In this document: positions 56,101 through 64,000 of the stretch, piece by piece | Layout: every line of letters begins with the position of its first letter | Position numbering within the stretch: position 1 is the stretch's first letter | Assembly: GCA_036768485.1 (NCBI GenBank) | Contig: JAVLUZ010000167.1 | Coordinates: 620,001 to 684,000, forward strand | Direction of reading: 5' to 3' | DNA from: Mermis nigrescens | Lineage: Eukaryota > Nematoda > Enoplea > Mermithida > Mermithidae | DNA: 64,000 nucleotides | Notes under the pieces: generated by a model | Told to the model about the DNA's origin: nothing | The model's input: the letters and a program-made list of their open reading frames with translations, nothing else | Database searches by the model: none | Translations under genes and position numbers: made by a program

Positions 56101-59100
56101 TACCGAGATTAAACTTGAGGATCACAGCTGCTATCTCAATAATTTGTTTGCTCTTGTGGAAGTTCATTGTTCAGGAAACACCGAAAGTCTAGGGAATCGA
56201 CTAAAAGCATTCGATCGTTTTCGCTGCTCTCGCGATGAGCATTTTTTCACATAATAATAGCAGAAATCCGGAGAATGATCAGTGTGAAGATGAATTATGT
56301 GTTCTCTTATATGTTTTCCGGTTGTCATGCAAAGTTGGCATATGCAGCAGAATGATGTTTTACACGCATTTTGTCTTATACTGTTGTCCGCATGAACACT
56401 TAGGACATTTAATCCTGATTACATGAAAAGAACGGATTAATAGCAGAGTTTTTACACCAATTTGATTGGATTAGAAATTTTAAAGAATAATGTGTTGATG
56501 AATTTAGTTCGATTAATATCTTTAATATTAATCAGAATGGCGTAATATTGATGCGCTTGCAATTTCACTTATATTATTAGCAAGAGCAAATGGAAAAATA
56601 AAGTAAAAATCAATGAATACGTGCTTTTAGTAAACAGTTCGAATGCGAGACTCTGGGCCGAAAAATCGAACAAGATCAATCGACCATGATTAAGCTACAA
56701 AGCAGACTTAAAGCTTTGGAGGTGACAAGGAATTTTTATTCAGTCGTGTACAAAAGTAAACCTAATCATAGTTTCTTTCAAAGGAAGACATCAAACAAAC
56801 AGAGCTACGATTATCGCAAGAAAAGCAAGGTAGGCAGACAGCTGAGCAATCTGAAGCGAACTTACACAGAGAAATTGACAATATTATGATCAAATTCGAA
56901 ACCCTACTAGCAGATTATGCAGTTGCAATAAGTACCTTGTCAAGTGATGGCGAATTATGGAAGGTTTTCTTAAAAGTGAAGATTTTTTGAGTAGATGATG
57001 CTACTGTATTGACATTCGTGAAAAAATATATCGATTTTGTTATGAGTAAGACTTGAAATGTTTTTCTTCATAATGCTGGAAGAATGTCAAAGCGTAAAAT
57101 TCTGATAATTTTCTCACTATTTTTCACCTTTGCTTCATTTCCCCAAAAAAATAATTGGTGAAGAAGATACATCTCTACCTTGTTTGCTAAGTTTTTAAAG
57201 ACTTCTAACTCCTCTTTGATGACCTCGACTGTTGATATGATTTTTCACTCGTGCTTTATATTTTTTTCTGTATTTACTCATCCTTAATTCTTCACTCCTG
57301 CGCCAAAGAACTGCAGCTTCTTATAATATAATTCTTTTTACTTACATTTATATTATTTCTCGTTTCGTTTTTGTTTCTTTCATACTGATAGCATGCTTAT
57401 TTACCTATTTATTTTCCCCTCTTTTTATATTTAAGTGTATATCTTCTTTTTTATATTTGTTTGCTATTCTTGCTTGTAGTGATGGCTTCCTATTATTTAA
57501 GAAATAGGCTTTGTACTTCACGATTGATAAAAGCATGAGTGTTGAACGAATCAAATGTTTAAGCCGATCATTGTCCAATCTATTTGAACAAGATCAGTTT
57601 ATTCTTTTTACTCTATCTGCTGTTTTTTGAAAAATCGATCAGAAATTATAAAAAATGAAAACCTTTATTTCAAAAATTTCTTTCACGTTATTCTCATCGT
57701 GCGAGGTCTGTTCAGCCGTCATATAGAAAAATAAGAGTGCCCTTTTCTTATTATTACATATTTTTAACGAGGTTAGGAAAATCAGGTTTGCTTGTTCAGG
57801 CATTTTTTCGCATGAAACAATACACACATGTCCTTTATCGCATACTTATCGACATAACGATTGCATTTTTCAACCTTTATGATATGTCATTAAGACACTC
57901 TAAGCAGCTACTTTAAAATTTAGAGAACAAGTCAAAAAAGTTTAATAGAAGTAATATTTTCTGAAAATTAGGCCTTGCTTATAAACTTAAAAAAGAATAG
58001 TATGATCGCATGCTACATTTTTCTTCCTTACAGTACCATTGAAATTATTTTGGTTGATCGCTAGGTGCCTAATGATTCGAGTAATGCGACTAGAATTCAG
58101 TTCCGATTTTTGCATCTTATTAAGATAGAAAAGAATGGCGTTAAAGATGCTGAAATACAGAAACTGAAACAAGAAGTCGGGCGAATTGTGAGAGATCATG
58201 AGGACACGCTAAGTAGTCTCAAAGAAAAATTTGCCGAAGAAATATTAGCCGTGAATCAGAAAGCTGCAGTATTAGCTGAAGAAAAAGCAAGGTATACCCA
58301 TTATTTGTTTATATGTAGTTAATAAATAATTGAATGAACCTACTACCTACATAACAATTATCGTCATTAAAGCACTTATTAACGATACTTCTTATGTTTT
58401 CTACTCAAGTTTTTCAGACTGGCTTCAAACCTGAACCTCACTAAAGCAAAGTTAGACGAGGTCAATGCCCAGTTAGAATCGGCAATAAAAGAAAAGGTGA
58501 ACAATTTTTGATTCTGTCACAATTGCTTATCTTTGTTCATGTTTTTTATGAGAGCTTGGAAACACGAGGTATCATGTCGCTAATCCTGATATTAGCTTGC
58601 GGCTTTCTATGCCTGTCTTGCTTTCCAGCGTTTTTTACTTTATGATAAACTTTAACAGTATTTTTTATAAACTTCAGAAGAATGAAAGATGAAGTGAGTA
58701 CCAAAACATAAATCAATATGCGAATGGAAAACCTGCATAAAACTGTCTAATGCACATTTCCGAAAATTGGAGCAAATTTATTAGTAGATTCATTCATCGT
58801 TGTAAAATTAGAATGAAATAAATACGTTGATTTTAGCAATTTATGGAAGTGAAAAAGAACAACGCTGACTTGAAAGCATTCGAAAATGAGCTTCGCATTG
58901 AGGAGATGAACGGACTGATGGCAGGCATTGCGGGCCAAAAAATGAAATTAGTATCAGAAAATGAGCAAACGAGTAAATTTTTCACACTTACCACCATGTT
59001 GATGAGTTTGACTATCAATCCGTGTTATATTTCCTTATATTTTTGTAGAAATAGCTTTGGACAATGCTGAACGCGTTGTCAATCTGTTGAGTGCAGAGAA

Positions 59101-62100
59101 ACAAAAAACCGAGCACTTCTTGGATATTGCATATTCGGAACTTAACCAGATTAAACAAGTAAGAGTAAATAAAACATTGTTGCAAAAAACAATATTCATG
59201 TTGAGCTCGTGCTATACGCTTCATTTGCAAATTTTCTAGTTTTTGAAGTTATACAACGCGCATGAAATTTAAGAAAAAGTTTACATTTTATTTAATAGGC
59301 TGCGAAGAGCTAATTAAAAATGAAAATTTTTCATTCGCAAAGTCAGTATTATAAGAATAGGAGATAGGTTGACTTTCATCAGGTAGTTTTTCATGAATAG
59401 ACTTCAAGTTAAAGTCATAACAAATCATCACTACAGATCGCAAGCATTTAAAACATAGTATAAAATAATATTTTTGAAAAGCTATTCATTTACCCTCACG
59501 ATACGCCGGGATTGGAGACATCCTAAACACATTAGTGGGTGGATAGCTGACTAAAATTCACGATTAAATTTTGTGTAATCCAAGTTGTAGCAGTGAACCC
59601 TAAAGCTATGTTCTCGCGAATGAATTGCATAAAAGTCATTCAATATTAGTAGGATTTTATATTATACTGGTATGGTCAAAATAGAAATGAATTGATTTAA
59701 AAACAAAAACATTAAAAAATACAAATTAATAAACAAAAGATTATAGATGAATCGTTACCCTAAAGTCTTTTTCTCGAAAGTTGGAAACGTACTTGCTCTA
59801 ATTTTATAAGCAAAACGATGAATAAATAAACAGTACTCATGTACCATCAGTGCATGCTTTGAAAAAGCAAGTAAACCTTAATAATCAAATGACATCTTAT
59901 GTTTACTTCTCTAATCCCAGGAGACTTTGTGACAATCACATAACTTTATATCGTAAAATAAAATAAGATCAAATAAAATAAAACAAAGTGGTATATTAAT
60001 TATAAAAGAATTTCGCATGAAATCATAATCATAAGAGTAAACATGTATGAGTTTATTTTGCTTGGGTAGAACCGTGTGAATGGCGATTGTGAATTATATA
60101 CTGCTCGAAGACCGGCACACTCAAAGAGAACTTTGTACGCACTCTTGAAATTATTTTTCCACGCTTTTTCGATCTAAGCTCGTGCTGAATCCAATTGAGA
60201 AATCTTGGGAAGAGAAATATTACGAAATATGCACACATGATTAGATCCCAGAAAGGAAAAATCTTATGATTTAATTTAATTTGAAAACTAATTTCCTGGA
60301 CAAAAAATCTTAATCTTTTTTGCATCTGCATGATTTTGAAGTAATTCTAGATCAGTTATTCAAGCTGATTTCAAATCTTTTTAGTTTTTTTCCATCACGT
60401 CAGGATTTTTAAGTCACAGACGCAAACATAGATGGCAGCACTAAAATTCTGGAGATTTTCAAAAGTAAAAAAATTGTTTTAAAAATGGTGGTATGGCGAA
60501 AAAACACCATTTTTAAACGTTCTTCATCGAGCACTATCCATTGGCATCGAAAAATTGCAAAACAGAACGAAAGAAATTTTCAAAAAATGAATTCTGGGGG
60601 TATTTTGGTTTCTAGAAGGCGGGTATTCGGCCTTCTGGGTACCTAACCCCCTCACGCCCATGTGCGAACGCAAGCATATTATGCAAATTATATGCAAATT
60701 ATATCAGGATACAAGGCGAAAACAGATCAGTGAGATGTTTTCTATTTTTTCTTTTGCACGCACTTAACTTGATGGTCTCTATGGTTAGCCGAAACACAAT
60801 TCCACGCAGTTATTTTTATTCTATTGATCAAAATTGACAAACTTGTATAATAAAATGCAATATGCATGCTACTTAATTTTTCAAAGTTACCGATTGGAGA
60901 AGTATGTCGAGCTAAGTAAATTTATTCTTTGAGACACACTTCAGCATAGTCAGCTTATAACAATTTATATTCTAATATGATTTTACTTCTTGTGCTCCTC
61001 AAATAGCAAAATGGCAACCTTTTACTCTGTTTCACAAGATGCAAAAATCAAATGTTTAATAGTTAAATTAAGTTGATTTTCCAAACTCTGGCGTACAAGC
61101 TTAGTTCCCATATATTAAACAGTATATCCAGAGTAATACATCAGAGTAAATAAACTACAAAAATCGGACTGATTCCTTTAAAAGAAAGCAATCCTCGCAA
61201 AGCCCATTTTTTGGCGAAATAAAATGATGAGCCACGCCGACTGATGAACTTTAGAGGATACATATATTAAGAACGGCATAATTATATATTCAGCATTTTC
61301 TTGCATAATTAGATAGATGTACTTAGTTTACAAATTTTCAAAATCGATTAATCATTTTTTGAAGAAACTTTTCAGAGCATACCAATCGTTAGCATACCCA
61401 AATTCAATGCACAATTTCGGCAGATAGTTTTAGCGCTTATGATTGTAAATAACCTAGTACTGATAAAAATAAAAGGAAAAATCAGCTTTGAATCAAGGTT
61501 TAAAATATAATTATTAATTATTTTTACAGCGAAATAAAATCAATGTCATGTTTTTATGAGCCGGATATAGTTGATTGAACTACAGTGTAATGCTAAACAC
61601 AAAAGCTTAAGTTCCAAGTAACTTAAGAAGCAGTCGTTGCAGTTTTTACTTCAGCCCTCTTTATTTTTTACATTTTCCAAATATTCACTTTTGTCCGACA
61701 ACAATAATGTTTACAGCTCGTTTCTGCATTATTATTACTTATTTGGAGCATGCTTTACGCCGCGTTTGAAAATTCAACTTCTACTTTCATATTCCATTTT
61801 TTCATATTTCATTTAAAAAACTACAAATAAAGGCAATTTTTTTCGTTTCCATCTTGCAAGCAAAATTACCGAAAGGGCAGCGATTGATACACTTTTTATT
61901 CTGTTGGAACTAGGATAACGATGAGTTAAAAACACACGTAAGAATTGTCGACGATGAAAATCAAACCAAACAGTATCAGTTGATGGAAATGGAAAAATCA
62001 AACGATGATTTGACCAGGCAACTGAAGAAATCGAATGAAAAAAATAATGGATTGATTGTTAAATTGCACGAAAGTGAAATGTTGAAGATCAAAGAACTGG

Positions 62101-63436
62101 AAGATCAGAAGTAAAGATGCTAACGAATATGAAAATTAAATGCTTCTTATCTAATTAGCGTTTGTGCCGGAAAGAGATTACTATTTGAATCTAAAATTAA
62201 GTCATAATTGCTGCTGCCCGTAGACAGGATTTTGACTTAATGTGGTAAATGCTAGTTGGTCTCATAGTGTGAAGTAACATGAATTTTAATTTTGCCGGCT
62301 AATAACCAAGTCCTTTAAATTGCATAGATTTTATTTTTATCTGAGGATTTGGCAACGTACTGGAGCTCATGGTCTGTTTTTATTATACTCAGGATTAAGC
62401 CAAACTTAAGGCTAATTTAAAGTTAAAAAGATTTCAGTTTCAATAGTGACTCAAGCCGGCCCCATCATATTCAAGGTTAAGCCATTCTTAAACCTGACGC
62501 CTATGTTGGAATAAATAGTCACAAGATTGAATGGTGCCCAGATTTGTCGTGTTCTGTCTTAAGCATGGCTTAGGCCAGAGAATGTTTAAGCCAGATTCTG
62601 TTCATTATTGTGACATTGGGTTAAATAATCGTGACTCTAATATTTCACCTTTTCTTTGACTTATAGTCTGCTTCACACAAGTTTGGCCATAAATTTTAAA
62701 ACTATCTTCGACAATAAGCTGACAGATTGCGATTGTAGCATTAATCTGGGCCCGGTTTCAATATCTTTAGGCTTAAGCTAGGCATAAATCTGATTCCAAT
62801 GTTTAAACATACGTAGCTAGGTTTAAGCCTGGCTTAAGCCAAGCTTAAGTCAGGCTTAAGCCCGGCTTAAAATTAGCTACGTATGTTTAACCATTAAAGT
62901 CAGACTTAAGCCTGGCTTAAGCCTAAACATATTGAAAGCGGGCCCTGATATATAATTATCGCAACCCTCGGCTTACTGTCGATTAAAATTTTTAAAATTT
63001 ATGCACGAAGTTATTTGAAACCTACTATTATTGTACTCAACTCTGTTTTGTTCTATGAATAACTTTAGTAATTTATTACAAAATTTTTATTATCGATTCT
63101 TTACAATCTAAATATTTCGTATCAAATCAGATAAATTATTAGTGTGCGAAGAAGGCAAAAATAGAGAAGAAATAAAAATGAAAAAATTCAGACGGATCCT
63201 CAAAAGAAGTCTATGTAAGTCAATATTTTGTCACTTTGGATAGGAACAGAGTTTTGATTTTCTTGAATCATTGGCTTAATCTTTTATTGCGTTTAAAATT
63301 TAGAAAATATTATGAAAATAAGATAGCCGCCTACGTAGAAGAAATAGATGTATTGGAGAAGAGAATAAATTCGTTGGAGAAGATAAGAGCAAGCCTCACT
63401 GACGATTTACATACTGCTCATGATTCGCTCGAAACG
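53109..63436 (+). CDS. Large coiled-coil protein, at least 13 exons, 3' end open
   Basis: Exons: 53109-53402, 54434-54562, 54637-54759, 55688-55920, 56631-56721, 56784-56963, about 58065-58291 (acceptor could be 58125), 58418-58496, 58837-58972, 59049-59158, 61914-62110, about 63167-63214 and 63304-63436. The phases agree at every junction, giving about 660 codons. The first exon is a basic, non-coiled head (GVRREQGNIFDLG ... FYDAVGVESAF). From exon 2 on, nearly everything is charged heptad-like coiled coil, for example TQSAALKIKEEELKQRSLL, SSSEAEAKRLLNDLKK, DVLEKRINSLEKI. It resembles myosin-rod or paramyosin-type sequence only in general character; no motor or other catalytic domain is visible, and I do not assign a family. 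It would be expected to form long dimers. Weak donors at exons 1 and 6 (GTATCA, GTTTTC) and the exon 12 acceptor are the least certain points. More exons probably lie beyond 64000. Confidence 0.8.
55065..55400 (+). mobile_element. F3 MITE in a coiled-coil gene intron
   Basis: It has CAGCATGGGAATTCTGGGGG at the left and TCAGTAGCCATCCTGAGGG at the right. The interior, TTCTTTCTAGAACATAAACG and TGACGCGAAATAGCGAAAA, follows the 4305 copy. Confidence 0.55.
56964..58064. other. Intron of the coiled-coil gene, nothing else seen
   Basis: AT- and pyrimidine-rich sequence. No coding exon or repeat is supported. Confidence 0.5.
60053..60301 (-). CDS. Possible terminal exon of an unrecognised minus-strand gene
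   Basis: An open frame on the minus strand has a plausible acceptor (TTTTTTGTCCAG before 60301), a hydrophobic segment (LIMCAYFVIFLFPRFLNWI) and then a basic tail (SKKRGK ... HNRHSHGSTQAK). Its stop codon overlaps AATAAA. No family is recognised and no upstream exon was found. It could be chance. Confidence 0.25.
   Translation of the reverse strand, partial: VQEISFQIKLNHKIFPFWDLIMCAYFVIFLFPRFLNWIQHELRSKKRGKIISRVRTKFSLSVPVFEQYIIHNRHSHGSTQAK
60428..60667 (+). mobile_element. F1 MITE in an intron
   Basis: It has AAAATGGTGGTATGGCGAAA, CACTATCCATTGGCATCG and GAATTCTGGGGGTATTTTGG, and ends at CTCACGCCCATGTG. Confidence 0.65.
62660..62990. mobile_element. F4 MITE split by an inverted-repeat insertion
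   Basis: The outer parts (GTCTGCTTCACACAAGTTTG ... GACAGATTGCGATTG at left, AATTATCGCAACCCTCGGC at right) are halves of the F4 repeat. Between them is the inverted repeat 62748-62945. Confidence 0.55.
62748..62945. mobile_element. About 198-bp MITE made of TTAAGCC repeats
   Basis: It has ends GGGCCCG(G)TTTCAATAT and the inverse, inner inverted arms AAACATACGTAGCTA/TAGCTACGTATGTTT, and many (G/C)CTTAAG(C) words. Dispersed TTAAGCC words also occur at 62385-62600, so the array may have spread locally. Confidence 0.6.
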
Positions 63437-64000
63437 GTAAATCTGCACTTCTATAACCATTATCATTAGCATCATTACTAACAAAATTTTAAATACACAC
63501 ACCCCCCCCCCCCCACAAAAGAAAGAGAGAAAGAAAGAAAGATGAAAGAAAGAAAGAAAAAAAAAAAAAAAAAGAGAGAGAGAAAAAAAAAAAGAAAAAA
63601 GAAAAGAAAAAAATTTCTACCCTTGGACATTTTGCACTTTTATTATTTGGTCTCGTTTTCTTCTGAACCATACCCACAATTGTTTTTTTTTTATTTTACC
63701 TTGCAATGTCTTTTACTGAGCAACTGTGACACAGAAGAAGCATAGCCTGTTTCGTGGGATATGGTTTGGCTTTATTTTCCTGCAGAGGCTTGGAAACCAT
63801 GTCCCCAGATGTGGGCTATGCAGGCTCAGGTAGAAATATCTTCTTCTGACCTTCATACTTCATCGTATTTCATCCTTCTACAAAGTGTGACCTTCCTTCA
63901 GCTTTAAAACATTTCTATGTGACTGTTTGTTTGCTGTATTCATTGAGAGTTGCTTTGAGAACATACTGAGAACATAACCTTCAGAACTGATGCAGCTGTT
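63437..64000. other. Intron or 3' flank with low-complexity tracts
   Basis: It contains a poly-C run (63501-63515) followed by a GA/A-rich purine tract (about 63518-63612). After that there is no recognised exon to the window end. Confidence 0.55.
63501..63612. repeat. Poly-C and polypurine tract
   Basis: A C-run is followed by about 95 bases of nearly pure A/G (AAAGAAAGAAAG units). The poly-Lys and poly-Phe frames it creates are artefacts. Confidence 0.9.

Larger units (their letters stand above)
59159..61913. other. Long intron of the coiled-coil gene with one MITE
   Basis: A 2.75 kb intron between exons 10 and 11. It holds the F1 MITE at 60428-60667 and a possible minus-strand exon at 60053-60300. 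Otherwise I see nothing. Confidence 0.5.

Noticed and set aside
58572..58643. Signal-peptide-like mini-ORF MSLILILACGFLCLSC
   Set aside because: It stops after 23 codons, has no donor site, and lies within an intron of the coiled-coil gene; most likely chance.
63489..63745. Poly-Phe and poly-Lys open frames
   Set aside because: They come from the poly-C and polypurine low-complexity tract.

Overview
This window is AT-rich nuclear DNA from an animal, almost certainly an invertebrate. The evidence is intron-containing genes with GT-AG splice sites and matching phases, animal gene families (TMEM106, astacin with a ShK domain) and dense animal-type transposons (Helitron, CR1-like LINE, MITEs, a Polinton). 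I cannot name the species. Nothing bacterial is present.

Three host genes can be assembled from short exons. (1) 372-4086, minus strand: the first four coding exons of a TMEM106-family lysosomal membrane protein; its last part lies left of the window. (2) 43856-48254, minus strand: an astacin zinc metalloprotease with a C-terminal six-cysteine ShK domain, in four exons; the signal-peptide exon was not found. (3) 53109-63436, plus strand: a large coiled-coil protein in at least 13 exons with consistent phases; I do not recognise the family.

Most of the rest is mobile DNA. 4.3-11.7 kb holds a decayed CR1-like LINE and several short GC-ended MITE families. 11.8-32.5 kb is a nested mosaic of one AT-rich, hairpin-ended, fold-back repeat family full of GTGTAAAC/GTTTACAC motifs. 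It includes two nearly identical 3.86 kb copies (11815-15685 and 28034-31893), TA-flanked MITEs and a clean non-autonomous Helitron (19909-21958).

The most notable object is an 8.4 kb Polinton/Maverick-family element at 32525-40937. It has a perfect 6-bp target-site duplication (GACTGT), about 400-bp terminal inverted repeats starting AGT, and a protein-primed family B DNA polymerase gene with four frameshifts. It lacks the integrase, capsid, protease and ATPase genes normally expected. It carries an intact TATA-box-binding-protein (TBP) homologue with all four DNA-intercalating phenylalanines. An overlapping unknown 139-codon ORF follows it. The polymerase gene has a textbook TATA promoter, so an element-encoded TBP acting on its own promoter is a plausible but untested idea. 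Downstream of the polymerase are two copies of a structured motif with compensatory changes and a 21-bp minisatellite.
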